Position numbers and translations under genes: made by a program. This document shows, one piece after another, positions 40,947 through 50,628 of a stretch of 64,000 nt of DNA (position 1 is the stretch's first letter; each line of letters opens with the position of its first letter). This stretch comes from Streptomyces longwoodensis. GTDB lineage: Bacteria; Actinomycetota; Actinomycetes; Streptomycetales; Streptomycetaceae. Location of the stretch: positions 1 to 64,000 of the forward strand of contig NZ_KQ948558.1 in NCBI RefSeq assembly GCF_001514125.1, in the 5' to 3' direction. The notes below the pieces were generated by a model, which saw nothing but the letters and a program-made list of their open reading frames with translations, was not told the origin of the DNA and did not search any database.

Positions 40947-42554
40947 CTACTCCGTGCGCAGCCACACCGCCGTGTCGCCCGGTAGTCCGCCGTCCGCCGT
41001 CAATGGCCCGCTGGCCAGGAGTACGCGGTCGTGGGGTGGCAGGTCCACCGGGGCAGCGGAGAGGTTGACGACGCAGAGCAGGTCGGCCGGGCGGGTAAAG
41101 GCCAGGACGTCGGCCGGTGCGGGGAGCCAGGTCAACGGGCCGTCGCCGAAGCCCGGTTCGGCGCGGCGCAGGGCCAGGGCCGTGCGGTACAGGGAGAGCA
41201 TCGAGTCCGGGTCCCGGCTCTGCCGGTCGACGGCGTAGCCGGCCCAGCCCTCGGGCTGCGGCAGCCAGGGCTCCGCGCCCGGGCCGAAGCCGGCGTGCGG
41301 GGCGTCCGCCTCCCAGGGCAGCGGGATGCGGCAGCCGTCCCGGCCCGGGTCGGTGCCACCGGAACGGAAGTGCATGGGGTCCTGGATGCGGTCGAGCGGC
41401 ACCTCGGCCTCGGGCAGGCCCAGTTCCTCGCCCTGGTAGAGGTAGACGGAGCCGGGCAGCGCCAGGGTCAGCAGCGCGGCGGCCCGGGCGCGCCGGGTGC
41501 CCCGTTCCAGGTCGGTGGGCGTGCCGAACGCCTTGGTGGCGAAGTCGAACGCGGTGTCCTCGCGGCCGTAGCGGGTGACCGTGCGGGTCACGTCGTGGTT
41601 GCACAGCACCCAGGTGGCGGGGGCGCCCACGGGCGCGTGCTCGGCGAGGGTGTCGTCGATCGCGCGTCGCAGCCGGCCCGCGTCCCAGGGGCAGGTCAGG
41701 AAGGTGAAGTTGAAGGCGGTGTGCAGCTCGTCGGGGCGCAGGTAGCGGGCGAAGCGCTCGGCGTCGGGGAGCCAGACCTCGCCGACGAACACGGCGCCGT
41801 ACTCGTCGGCGATCCGGCGCCAGGAGCGGTAGACGTCGTGCAGCCCGTCCTGGTCGATGTACGGGTGGGGGTCGACGCCCTCGGTGAAGTCGGCGAGCGC
41901 CGGGTCCTTGACGAGCAGGGCCGCGGAGTCGATGCGCACCCCGGCCACCCCGCGTTCGAACCAGAACCTGAGGATGTCCTCGTGCTCACGGCGCACGGCC
42001 GGGTGGGCCCAGTTGAGGTCCGGCTGCTCGGGCGTGAACAGGTGCAGGTACCACTCACCGTCGGGGACCCGGGTCCAGGTGGGCCCGGCGAACTGCGACG
42101 GCCAGTCGTTGGGCGGGACTTCGCCGTCCGCGCCGCGGCCGGGGCGGAAGTGGAACAGCTCCCGCTCGGGGCTGCCCGGCCCGGCCTCCAGCGCGGCGCG
42201 GAACCATGCGTGCTGGTCGGAGACGTGGTTGGGGACGATGTCGACGATCACCCGGATGCCCATCTCGGCGGCCTGGGCGATGAGTTTCTCCGCCTCCTGG
42301 AGGGTGCCGAAGGCCGGGTCGACGGCGCGGTAGTCGGCGACGTCGTAGCCCCCGTCGACCATCGGTGAGGCGTACCAGGGGGTGAACCACACGGCGTCCA
42401 CGCCGAGTTCGGCGAGGTGGGACAGTCTCGCCCGGGCGCCCGCGAGGTCCCCGGTGCCGTCGCCGTCTCCGTCGGCGAAGCTGCGCGGGTAGATCTGGTA
42501 GATGACGGCGTCTCGCCACCAGGAGTCGGTGCGGGGCGGGTGAGGGGCTGCCAC
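40947..42554 (-). CDS. aglA: GH13 alpha-glucosidase, cytoplasmic
   Basis: A 535-residue alpha-amylase-family enzyme without signal peptide. The N-terminus WWRDAVIYQIYPRSFAD is typical of oligo-1,6-glucosidase/alpha-glucosidase. The catalytic nucleophile is Asp209 (GVRIDSAAL), the acid/base Glu259 (VGEVW), and the transition-state stabiliser Asp321 (LCNHDVTR). It hydrolyses short alpha-gluco-oligosaccharides inside the cell. It is the last gene of the block that starts with a LacI regulator and includes two secreted GH87-type enzymes and an importer, so it probably finishes degradation of imported nigero-, malto- or isomalto-oligosaccharides. The gene symbol is by analogy with Streptomyces aglA. 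The 165-bp gap to the permease gene shows nothing else. Confidence 0.9.
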   Translation of the reverse strand: MAAPHPPRTDSWWRDAVIYQIYPRSFADGDGDGTGDLAGARARLSHLAELGVDAVWFTPWYASPMVDGGYDVADYRAVDPAFGTLQEAEKLIAQAAEMGIRVIVDIVPNHVSDQHAWFRAALEAGPGSPERELFHFRPGRGADGEVPPNDWPSQFAGPTWTRVPDGEWYLHLFTPEQPDLNWAHPAVRREHEDILRFWFERGVAGVRIDSAALLVKDPALADFTEGVDPHPYIDQDGLHDVYRSWRRIADEYGAVFVGEVWLPDAERFARYLRPDELHTAFNFTFLTCPWDAGRLRRAIDDTLAEHAPVGAPATWVLCNHDVTRTVTRYGREDTAFDFATKAFGTPTDLERGTRRARAAALLTLALPGSVYLYQGEELGLPEAEVPLDRIQDPMHFRSGGTDPGRDGCRIPLPWEADAPHAGFGPGAEPWLPQPEGWAGYAVDRQSRDPDSMLSLYRTALALRRAEPGFGDGPLTWLPAPADVLAFTRPADLLCVVNLSAAPVDLPPHDRVLLASGPLTADGGLPGDTAVWLRTE

Positions 42555-42719
42555 GTGAAACGGTCCTTTCGGGCAGGGGTGGTGCTTCGCCGCCGGCCCG
42601 GAGGCTGCGGGGCGTCGGACGGACCGGCGGCGAAGGCATGGGTGGGGTGCGCGGTACGGGCCTGCGGCAGGGGTGCGTGGCCGTGCCGGCGGGGGCCTGG
42701 GCCCCTGGAGCGGCGGGCG

Positions 42720-43595
42720 TCAGCCCTTGAGGCCGCCGGCGGTGAGCCCGCTCATGATGTTGCGCTGGAACACCAGGAACAGCAGCAGCGTCGGGATGGA
42801 GGCGATGGTGAGCGCCGCGATGAGGACGTTCACGGGCACGCCGTTGGACAGCGAGTAGATGCCGACGTTGAGGGTCTGTTTGGAGGGGTCGGGCAGGGTC
42901 AGCATCGGCCACAGGAAGTCCTTCCAGATGCCGACGACCGCGAAGATCGACACCACCCCGAGGACGGGCCGGGAGATGGGCAGCACGACGGACCACAGCA
43001 CGCGCATCGGGGACGCGCCGTCCATGGCGGCCGCGTCCAGCAGTTCCTGCGGGATGGAGTCGAAGAACCGCTTGAGCAGGAAGATGTTGAACGCGTTGGT
43101 GACGGACGGCAGCCAGATCGCCCACGGTGAGTTGAGCAGGTTGCGCTGCACGATCGGCACGTCGAGGACGGTCAGGTACTGCGGCACGACCAGCACCGTC
43201 GCCGGGATCATCAGCGTGGCGAGCATCATCCCGAGGATGGCCTTGCCGAACACCGGCCGCAGCCTGGACAGCGAGTAGGCGGCGGCGACGTCCAGCACGA
43301 GCTGGAAGGCGAGCGCGCCGAAGGCGTAGTACAGCGTGTTGAGCAGCAGCGTGGAGAGGTCCATGACCTCCCAGGCGTGCGAGTAGTTGCCCGGGCTGAA
43401 CGACTTCGGCACCCAGGTCGGGGGCGTCTGGACCACCTCCTGGCTGTCCTTGAAGCCACTGGAGATCATCCAGTACAGCGGGCCCAGGAAGACCAGCGTG
43501 AAGCCGGTGACGACCACCGCGAACACCGTCCAGTAGACGATCTTCCCGCGGGGCCTGGCGAGCTGGGCCGGTGAGATGAGGGTGCGTTGGGACAT
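42720..43595 (-). CDS. Carbohydrate ABC transporter permease 2 (MalG/AglG type)
   Basis: A 291-residue permease with six membrane helices and the EAA loop ELLDAAAMDGASPMRVLWSVVLP that docks to the ATPase. It pairs with the permease encoded 16 bp upstream, forming the import channel for an oligosaccharide. Transcription order is binding protein, MalF-type, MalG-type, alpha-glucosidase. No ATPase gene is present. This is usual in Streptomyces, where MsiK serves several sugar importers. The C-terminal GLTAGGLKG is a common ending in this family. Confidence 0.94.
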   Translation of the reverse strand: MSQRTLISPAQLARPRGKIVYWTVFAVVVTGFTLVFLGPLYWMISSGFKDSQEVVQTPPTWVPKSFSPGNYSHAWEVMDLSTLLLNTLYYAFGALAFQLVLDVAAAYSLSRLRPVFGKAILGMMLATLMIPATVLVVPQYLTVLDVPIVQRNLLNSPWAIWLPSVTNAFNIFLLKRFFDSIPQELLDAAAMDGASPMRVLWSVVLPISRPVLGVVSIFAVVGIWKDFLWPMLTLPDPSKQTLNVGIYSLSNGVPVNVLIAALTIASIPTLLLFLVFQRNIMSGLTAGGLKG

Positions 43596-43611
43596 GGCGG
43601 TCTCCCCCGGG

Positions 43612-44571
43612 TCACTCGTCGTCGGCGCGGCTGAGCCTGGCGTACGCCGCCGAGAAACCGGCGAGCAGGACGAGCAGGAGCAGGCCGAGCGCGGCCGCGG
43701 CGCCGTAGTTGTTGAAGTTGAAGGCGTACTGGTAGATGAGGTAGACGACCGTGGTGGTCGAGCCCTCGGGTCCGGCGCCCCCGGTGAGCAGGAACGGCTC
43801 GACGAAGACCTGCATGGTGGCGATGATCTGCATGAGCAGCATCAGCGACAGGATCAGCCGGGTCTGCGGGATGGTGACGTACCAGATCTTGCGCAGCAGG
43901 CCGGCGCCGTCGAGTTCGGCCGCCTCGTACAGCTCGCCGGGGATGTTCTGCAGCGCGGCCAGGTAGATCAGCGCGGCGCCGCCCATGTTCATCCAGGTCG
44001 CGGCGATCACGACGGACAGCATGGAGAGGTCCGCGTCCTGCAGCCACTGCTGCTCGGGCAGGTGCAGGAACCGCAGCACCTCGTTGAGCAGGCCGTACCC
44101 GGGGTCGTAGAGGTACTTGAACAGCAGCACCGAGGCGACCGGGGGCAGCATCACCGGCAGGTAGACGAGCAGCCGCAGGTAGGCCTGGCCGTGGCGGAAC
44201 TCGTTGATGACGAGGGCGGCGACGAACGGCACCGCGAAGCCGAACACCAGGGCCAGCACGGTGAACAGGGCGGTGTTGCGCCAGGCCTGCCAGAACGCCG
44301 GGTCGTTGACGACCGTGGTGAGGTTGTCCAGCCCGACCCAGCGGGTGTGGCCCGACTCGGTCTTCTGGAAGGCGAGGCCGAACTCGCGGACCATCGGGTA
44401 CCAGGAGAAGACCGCGAAGCACACCAGGGCGCCGATGAGGAAGGCGTGCGCGGTGAGGTTGCGGCGCAGGCTCCTGGTGAAACGGTCCCGGCTCGGCGGG
44501 GGGCCCGCCCGGCGGGGCAGGGTGCGGCGGGGGGCGTCAGTGGTGCTCGGGGTCAGGCTGGGGGCCGACAT
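43612..44571 (-). CDS. Carbohydrate ABC transporter permease 1 (MalF/AglF type)
   Basis: A 319-residue permease with six membrane helices after a cytoplasmic, Arg/Pro-rich N-terminus of about 35 residues. The EAA loop ELYEAAELDGAGLLRKIWYVTIP identifies the CUT1 family. It forms a heterodimer with the permease encoded next. A strong hairpin lies between this gene and the binding-protein gene upstream, probably lowering permease expression relative to binding protein. The substrate is inferred from the adjacent alpha-glucan hydrolases. Confidence 0.94.
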   Translation of the reverse strand: MSAPSLTPSTTDAPRRTLPRRAGPPPSRDRFTRSLRRNLTAHAFLIGALVCFAVFSWYPMVREFGLAFQKTESGHTRWVGLDNLTTVVNDPAFWQAWRNTALFTVLALVFGFAVPFVAALVINEFRHGQAYLRLLVYLPVMLPPVASVLLFKYLYDPGYGLLNEVLRFLHLPEQQWLQDADLSMLSVVIAATWMNMGGAALIYLAALQNIPGELYEAAELDGAGLLRKIWYVTIPQTRLILSLMLLMQIIATMQVFVEPFLLTGGAGPEGSTTTVVYLIYQYAFNFNNYGAAAALGLLLLVLLAGFSAAYARLSRADDE

Positions 44572-44594
44572 CGTCGCTCCTCGGTGCGTGCTGG

Positions 44595-44632
44595 CCGGCG
44601 GGGGCGGACCGCTCGGGGTCCGCCCCCGCCGG
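44595..44632 (-). terminator. Perfect 16-bp hairpin between binding-protein and permease genes
   Basis: CCGGCGGGGGCGGACC and its exact complement with a six-base loop fill most of the 67-bp gap. No U-tract. A likely partial terminator or RNA-stabilising hairpin that skews expression towards the binding protein. Confidence 0.6.
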
Positions 44633-44638
44633 GGGCGG

Positions 44639-46051
44639 TCACTGGTTGGCGAGGACCTGGTTGACCTGCGACTCGGCCGTGGACAGCAGCTTGTCGATGT
44701 CGGCGTCCTTGTCGGTGAGGATGCCCGACATGACGTTGTCGAGGACCTTGTAGATCTCCTGGGCCTTCGGCGGCTCCGCCTTGCCGGCCACCGGGTTGTC
44801 CATGAAGGTCTTGAAGTTGGCGACCGGCATGGTGGCGTTGGCCGTGCGGGCGGCGTCGTCCTGCTTCTTGGACTCGCCCAGCCAGAAGTTGGGCTGCGGG
44901 ACGCCGACGGGGAGCTTGTCCGCCTTGGTGCGCGCCCAGTCGAACTGGCCCTTGCCGACGGTGAGGTTCTTGTAGTTCAGCCAGGCGATCGCGGCCTTGA
45001 TCTTGTCGCCGGAGATGCCCTTCTTGATCATGTAGTTGTTGCCGCCGGCCAGCGTGTTCTTGCCGCCGGGGATCGGACCCATGCCGAAGTTCTCGTAGGT
45101 GGCGCCCAGTTGCTGGACCATGTAGGCGATGTCGTCGGGGGCGGCGAGGAACATGCCGAGCTTGTCGGTGGCGATCTGCTTCTGGAGGTCACCCCACTTC
45201 AGCAGCTGGGTCTTGCCCATGCTGTCGTCCTCCCAGCGCATCGCGTGGAGGTTCTGCGCTACCTGCTTGCCGATGGCGTCGTTGAAGGCGGCCTTCTTGC
45301 CACTGGAGTCCACGACGTCGCCGCCGAGGCTGTACACGGCCGCCGTGAAGTGCCAGCCGCCGGTGTTGGCCGCGCTGTAGTCGCCGTAGCCGGCGATGCC
45401 CTTGCCGAGCCCGGCGATCTTCTTGGCCGCGGCGCGGACGTCCTCCCAGGTGCGCGGCGGGTTGTCGGGGTCGAGGCCGGCCTGGCGGAAGAGCTTGCGG
45501 TTGATGAGCAGGCCCATCGTGTAGTTGCTGGTGGGCAGCCCGTACAGCTTGCCGTCCTGCTTGAGCGAGCCGAGGACGTTCGGGTCGATGTCCTTGAGCG
45601 CGGGCACCGTCTTGTCGGTGACGTAGGCGGTGATGTCCTCGGCGCCGTCGTTGTCGAGCACCTGCGGCAGGTCGGTGAAGTACGTGTAGAACACGTCCGG
45701 CTGCGACTTGGCCTTGAGCATCGCGGTGAACCGCGGCGGCTCCAGGCACTGGCCGGGGGTAGAGCGGCCCTCGATCGTGACGTTCGGGTAGGTCTTGTTG
45801 AACGCCGCGACGTCCTCCTTCCACTCCTTCAGCTCGGCCGCCTTGGCCGCCGGCGGCATGCAGTCGATGGTGATCGTCACCTTGGTCTTCGGGTCCAGCG
45901 GCGCGGCCGGGTCCGAGGACCCGCTGCCGGAGTTGCCGCTGTCGTCGCTGCTGCTGCTCGTGCCGCAGGCGGCCAGGGCGCTGAGCGCGAGGGCGGAGAC
46001 GACGACGACCGCGCCGGTGCGGCGGGTACGGCGGAGCCGGGCTGTTCTCAT
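44639..46051 (-). CDS. Carbohydrate ABC transporter substrate-binding lipoprotein
   Basis: A 470-residue CUT1-family binding protein. The signal peptide ends in the lipobox ALAACG. A Ser/Gly/Asp-rich linker follows, then the binding domain (KVTITIDCMPPAAKAAELKEW, DVFYTYFTDLPQVL, KLYGLPTSNYTMGLLINRKLF, PRTWEDVRAAAKKI). It is about 50 residues longer than typical family members. It captures an oligosaccharide at the cell surface for the two permeases encoded downstream. Given the two secreted GH87-like enzymes encoded upstream on the same strand, alpha-1,3-gluco-oligosaccharides are the best guess. RBS GAAGGGGAA. Confidence 0.92.
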   Translation of the reverse strand: MRTARLRRTRRTGAVVVVSALALSALAACGTSSSSDDSGNSGSGSSDPAAPLDPKTKVTITIDCMPPAAKAAELKEWKEDVAAFNKTYPNVTIEGRSTPGQCLEPPRFTAMLKAKSQPDVFYTYFTDLPQVLDNDGAEDITAYVTDKTVPALKDIDPNVLGSLKQDGKLYGLPTSNYTMGLLINRKLFRQAGLDPDNPPRTWEDVRAAAKKIAGLGKGIAGYGDYSAANTGGWHFTAAVYSLGGDVVDSSGKKAAFNDAIGKQVAQNLHAMRWEDDSMGKTQLLKWGDLQKQIATDKLGMFLAAPDDIAYMVQQLGATYENFGMGPIPGGKNTLAGGNNYMIKKGISGDKIKAAIAWLNYKNLTVGKGQFDWARTKADKLPVGVPQPNFWLGESKKQDDAARTANATMPVANFKTFMDNPVAGKAEPPKAQEIYKVLDNVMSGILTDKDADIDKLLSTAESQVNQVLANQ

Positions 46052-46230
46052 GGGTGGTTCCCCTTCGGCAGGAACGATGAGGTGGCCCCGTCGCCGGTGC
46101 GTGGTGGGGCGTCGCACACTCAACCACCGCCAGCAAGGGAACGCAATATCGCGCGCAGATTTCGTAATTCCTCGACAGAACATGGAAGACGGCGCTCCGT
46201 GAGGTGTCCGCCCACCGGCACACGCGGACG

Positions 46231-46266
46231 GGCCGGTGCAAGCCCCCCACGGAGCTCGCACCGGCC
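46231..46266 (-). terminator. Terminator after the first GH87-like gene
   Basis: GGCCGGTGC and GCACCGGCC form a 9-bp stem around an 18-base loop in the 251-bp gap between the GH87-like gene and the binding-protein gene. The importer promoter must lie in the lower-GC remainder (46090-46190). Confidence 0.5.
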
Positions 46267-46302
46267 TGAGTGGACACGGCAGCGCCTGCGCGGCGCCCGC
46301 CG

Positions 46303-49300
46303 TCAGGGGTTGGTGTTGATCTTGAAGGTGGAGGTGGTGTTGCGGACGTCGACGGCGTTGTTGCTCATCTCGAGCCCGTTGAACGTCACTTCACCGACCG
46401 CCGGGCCCTGGCCCGGCTCGGGCATCTCGTTGGCCCACAGGCCGAAGCCGGACTTGGCGTCGAAGGCGTCACCGCTCTTGCGCGCCCCGGTGATGGAGAT
46501 GTCCGTGAACACGGTGTCCTTGATCGGGTTCACCGGCTGGCCGTTGAGGTACTGCGTCTGGAACATGATGCCGCTGTAGGTGGGATCGACGATGTCGACG
46601 TGGTTCACCCGGATCCCCTGGAACACCTTCGAGGCCGAGAACAGCCAGATCCCCGGGAAGGTCTGCTGGCCCCAGAAGTGACCGCCGGCCCGCACCACGG
46701 AGATGTTCTCGAACGTCGTCGGATCGGTCCCGAAGCCGTTCATCGGATAGCCGAAGTCCAGCGAGGAGATGGTGATCCCAGAGTAGACCAGTGTGTCCGC
46801 GATGTGGATGTTGCGGAAGGTGTTGTGGTACCCGCCGTACACGGCCACGCCCGCGGCCCGCCAGGTCAGGGTGGTGCTCAGGTTCTCGAAGACGTTGTTC
46901 TTCTCGTCCGCGCCGCCCGCGTCGATCGCCGAGAACAGCGCGAAGCTGTCGTCGCCGGTGGCGCGCGCGTCGTTGTTGGTGACGAGGTTGTCGGTGGAGC
47001 CGTTGGTCATGTTGACGCCGTCGGCGAACAGGTTCCGGATCCGGGAGTTCTTGATGGTCATCCGGTCGGTGTTCGCGCCCCAGTACAGGCACACCATGTG
47101 CTCGTTCCAGACGTCGTCGATGACGATGTCCGACACGTTGGAGAAGTCGAACACCTTCCCCGGTCCGTCGATGCGCGAGGTGTAGTTGCCGAAGTAGGCG
47201 AAGCCCTTGAACACCGACCCCTTGGCCGACGCCTCCGCACGGAAGCCGATGTCCGTGTTCTCCTGCGCCGCCGGGGCGTGGAAGGTGGTGAACCAGGGGC
47301 CGGCGCCGACCACCTGCACCGCCTTGCCGTACACCTGGAACTTGCTCGACGTCTCGTAGTCGCCGGGCGGCAGGTAGACGCCGACCAGCTTGCCCGTGGT
47401 GTCCATGCGCACCTTGTCCAGGGCGTCCTGCACCGCCTGGTGCGTGAAGCCGGTGGGCACCGCGTACGTGGCCGGGTCGGGGTTGGCGACCGGGGTGGCC
47501 TGCTCCAGGTTGACGAAGTCGATCGCGTAGGTCGAGGTGTTGGCGGCGTCCTTCTGCAGCCGGATGCGGCTGCCCTTGGGCACGGTCTCGCCGAGCAGGA
47601 CGTGCGCCTCGTCGTAGATGTGCCGCGGGGCCCCGGCGCTCGGCGAGTTGCCGGGTGAGGCCTCCGCGCCGTACAGCCAGGCGTACTTGGAGGTCAGCGG
47701 GAGCGCCTTCTTGAACACCCCGTCGACGTAGACGTCGAGCGTCGAGTCGATGCCCCCGCCGCCCGGCGCGTCCGGGACGGAGAAGCGGGTCACCAGCGTG
47801 TTGGTCGCCGCGCGGGTGGTGAACTCCACGTACTCGCCGGTCGCGTCGAGGCTGACCGCCTTGCGGCCGGAGGCCTCACCGGCGATGTCGCCGATGGTCC
47901 GGTTGGGGCCCACGACGGTGGCCCCGCCGCCTGCCGTGCCGTCCTCCGCCTCGTACATGTCGTACGGCATGTGGGCGCCGCGGCCGACGAACAGTGGCTG
48001 GGCGGCGCTGTTGTTGGGCCGCTTGACCGGCACCTCGTTCGCGTCGTCGGCGATCACCGTCCGCACCGTGTACGAGCCGTTGGCGGCGGTCCACGGTCCG
48101 AGCTCCACGTCCGCGGAGGCGCCGGCGGCCAGGGTGCCGCTGTACGCGCCGCTGAGGGTCTTGACGGTGCCGCCCTGGGAGTCGGTGAGGGTGAGCGTGA
48201 CGCCGTGGCTGCCCGCCGCGCTGGCCTTGTTGCCCTGGTTCTTCAGCGTGACCTTGAAGGTGACGGTGTCCCCGGCCGCCGGGCTGGACGGCGTGGTGGT
48301 GACGGACGACGCCACCAGGTCGGCGCTCTCGACCGGCTTGACGACGAGCGCAGTGGGGCTGGTGTAGGTGTTGTTGGTCTCGTTCTGCTCGATCACCGCG
48401 TTGGACTCGTCGGCGACGGCGCTGAGTGGGTAGGTGCCGGCCTCGCGCCGGCCCAGGGACGCGGTGACGGTGGTCTGCGCGCCGGCCGCCAGCGGGCCGA
48501 CCTGCGCGGTGGCGACCTCGGTGCCGCCCAGGCGCACGGCCAGGGAGCTCGCCGGGGCGTCGGCCGGGCCGGAGTTGCGTACGGTGGCCGAGACGGTCAG
48601 GGGGTCCGACTCCACGGGCGCCGCGGGCGACACGGTCAGCCCCGTGACCTCCAGGTCGGGGTTGGGTGCGGGGACGCCGATCACCTGGAACTCGGCGAGC
48701 TGCCCGGCGGACGAGCCGGAGTTGGCCGTGAACTTCAGCTGGACGTCGGCCACGCGGGCCGCGACGGGCACCGTGACGCTGTTGCCGTCGGCCGGGTCGA
48801 AGGTGTAGCCCTTCGCGGCCACCAGGGAGGTGAAGCCGTCGGCCTTCTGCTCCCGGCCGAGGACCTCGATGGTCTGGGTGCGCCGGGACCAGGCTGCGTC
48901 CGGGTTGAGCTTGAGCACCAGGTGGTCCAGGTCGGCGTTGGCACCGAGCTTGACGGTGAGGGTGTTCGGGTAACTGCCGCCCGCGCCCTCCCAGTAGGTG
49001 CTGAGGTCGTTGTCGTCGGCGTTCTCCGCGACGTAGGTGTGCACCACGGAGGAGGCGCTGATCGGCTTGCCGACGGCCAGGTTGGAGCCGCCACCGCCGG
49101 TGCCGTTGCGGGTGACGCTGTTGCTCGGCGCCGACTGGTTGCCGGCCGCGTCCCTCGCCCGCACCGCGTAGGTGACGGTGCTCGTCGCGGGCTGGGTGTC
49201 GGTGTACGTGGTGACGTCGCCCGTGACCGTGGCCCGCAGGCCGTTGTTGGCGTAGATCTCGTACGTCGCCACGCCGACGTTGTCGGTGGAGGCGGTCCAG

Positions 49301-50589
49301 GTCAGCTTGATCTTCCCGGCGCCGGGTTCGGTGAGGGCGAGGCTGCCGGGCGCGGTCGGCGCCTGGGTGTCGCCGGTGTCGCCCTTGCGGGTGACGGTGG
49401 TGCTGTTGGCGGACTGGTTGCCCGCCGCGTCCCTCGCGCGCACGTAGTAGGACACGGTCTCGGCGGCGGGCCGGGTGTCGGTGAAGGTGGTGACGTCCCC
49501 GCCGACGCTGCTGAGCAGGGAGCCGTTCGCGTAGACGTCGTAGCCGGTCACCCCGACGTTGTCGGTGGCGGCGTTCCAGGTGAGGCGGATCTGCCCGGTG
49601 GCCGGCTCGGTGAGGGCGAGTCCGGCCGGGGCGCTGGGCGCCTGGGTGTCGCCGCCCTCCGGGCCGTAGACCTCCAGTTCGGAGATCTGGGCGGCGGGCT
49701 GGACCGTGTTGGCCGTGACCAGCACGCGCATGTAGCGGGTGGTGGTGGCGTCGAAGGAGATCGTGGCCGCGTTGCCGCTCGCGGGGTCGAAGCCGTACGC
49801 CTTGGACGCCGTGAGGTCGGTGAAGTCGCTGCCGTTGGTGCTGCCCTGGATCTTCAGCGTCTGACTGCGGGTCTCCCAGGCGGCGGGCAACTTCAGCACG
49901 ACGCGGTCGATCCGCACGGAGGAGCCGAGGTCGGCCTGGAGCCACTGCGGCAGGGCGTTGTTGGAGCTCTCCCAGTACGTGGCACGGTTGCCGTCGTTGG
50001 CGTTGGCCGCGGCGTAGACCTGCGTGGTGCTGCTGGCGGTCAGGGTGCGGCCGGCGGCGAGGTTGGCCGACGACCCGGTGGCGGCGTGCACCTCGAGCTC
50101 GGACAGCTGCGCCGCCCGCCAGCCGGTGTTGGCGGTGACGGCGATCCGCACGAACCGGGCCTGCGTTGCCGGGAAGGCGACCGTAACGGTGTTCGCGGAG
50201 GCGGGGCTGAAGGTGTACGTGGCGCTGGTCTTCAGGGTGGCGAAGCTGGTCCCGTCGGCGCTGCCCTGCACGGAGAGGGTCTGGTCTCGGCTCTCCCAGC
50301 CCGCGGGCAGCTTCAGGACGACCTCGTCGACGCGCTCGGTGGTGCCCAGGTCGGTCTGCACCCACTGCGGGAGCCCGGAGCCCGCGCTCTCCCAGTACGT
50401 GCCCTGGTTGCCGTCGGTGATGTTCGGTGCCGCGTACCCGCTCTGGGCGCTGCTCGCCGACGCGGGGTCGCCGAGCGCGAGATTGGGGCCCCCGGCGGCC
50501 CGGGCGGCGAGCACGGGGCCGCCCAGGGTCAGGAGGCTGGTCACGATCACGGTGCTCAGGGCCCGTGATCTCCATCGGTGGAATGTCAT
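46303..50589 (-). CDS. Very large secreted GH87-type alpha-glucanase with discoidin, FN3, CARDB and CBM6-like modules
   Basis: A 1428-residue secreted protein. Approximate order: signal peptide (1-33), discoidin/F5-8C domains (35-165, 170-305), two fibronectin type III domains (316-400, 408-495), a third discoidin (500-635), two CARDB domains (641-865), a CBM6-like module beginning YDMYEAEDG (868-1025), and a right-handed beta-helix catalytic domain (about 1041-1428). In the helix, Asp1190 (FADGVN) and Asp1213-Asp1214 (TGDDS) are spaced exactly like the catalytic Asp1067, Asp1090 and Asp1091 remembered for Bacillus circulans GH87 alpha-1,3-glucanase. GH87 enzymes cleave alpha-1,3-glucan or nigeran. 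The start is the ATG before FHRWRSR. Regulatory repeats lie upstream. The protein is unusually rich in binding modules. Confidence 0.85.
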   Translation of the reverse strand: MTFHRWRSRALSTVIVTSLLTLGGPVLAARAAGGPNLALGDPASASSAQSGYAAPNITDGNQGTYWESAGSGLPQWVQTDLGTTERVDEVVLKLPAGWESRDQTLSVQGSADGTSFATLKTSATYTFSPASANTVTVAFPATQARFVRIAVTANTGWRAAQLSELEVHAATGSSANLAAGRTLTASSTTQVYAAANANDGNRATYWESSNNALPQWLQADLGSSVRIDRVVLKLPAAWETRSQTLKIQGSTNGSDFTDLTASKAYGFDPASGNAATISFDATTTRYMRVLVTANTVQPAAQISELEVYGPEGGDTQAPSAPAGLALTEPATGQIRLTWNAATDNVGVTGYDVYANGSLLSSVGGDVTTFTDTRPAAETVSYYVRARDAAGNQSANSTTVTRKGDTGDTQAPTAPGSLALTEPGAGKIKLTWTASTDNVGVATYEIYANNGLRATVTGDVTTYTDTQPATSTVTYAVRARDAAGNQSAPSNSVTRNGTGGGGSNLAVGKPISASSVVHTYVAENADDNDLSTYWEGAGGSYPNTLTVKLGANADLDHLVLKLNPDAAWSRRTQTIEVLGREQKADGFTSLVAAKGYTFDPADGNSVTVPVAARVADVQLKFTANSGSSAGQLAEFQVIGVPAPNPDLEVTGLTVSPAAPVESDPLTVSATVRNSGPADAPASSLAVRLGGTEVATAQVGPLAAGAQTTVTASLGRREAGTYPLSAVADESNAVIEQNETNNTYTSPTALVVKPVESADLVASSVTTTPSSPAAGDTVTFKVTLKNQGNKASAAGSHGVTLTLTDSQGGTVKTLSGAYSGTLAAGASADVELGPWTAANGSYTVRTVIADDANEVPVKRPNNSAAQPLFVGRGAHMPYDMYEAEDGTAGGGATVVGPNRTIGDIAGEASGRKAVSLDATGEYVEFTTRAATNTLVTRFSVPDAPGGGGIDSTLDVYVDGVFKKALPLTSKYAWLYGAEASPGNSPSAGAPRHIYDEAHVLLGETVPKGSRIRLQKDAANTSTYAIDFVNLEQATPVANPDPATYAVPTGFTHQAVQDALDKVRMDTTGKLVGVYLPPGDYETSSKFQVYGKAVQVVGAGPWFTTFHAPAAQENTDIGFRAEASAKGSVFKGFAYFGNYTSRIDGPGKVFDFSNVSDIVIDDVWNEHMVCLYWGANTDRMTIKNSRIRNLFADGVNMTNGSTDNLVTNNDARATGDDSFALFSAIDAGGADEKNNVFENLSTTLTWRAAGVAVYGGYHNTFRNIHIADTLVYSGITISSLDFGYPMNGFGTDPTTFENISVVRAGGHFWGQQTFPGIWLFSASKVFQGIRVNHVDIVDPTYSGIMFQTQYLNGQPVNPIKDTVFTDISITGARKSGDAFDAKSGFGLWANEMPEPGQGPAVGEVTFNGLEMSNNAVDVRNTTSTFKINTNP

Positions 50590-50628
50590 CGGTCCTCGAT
50601 CTCTCCCGGTCGCCGGGGGCGACGGGGA

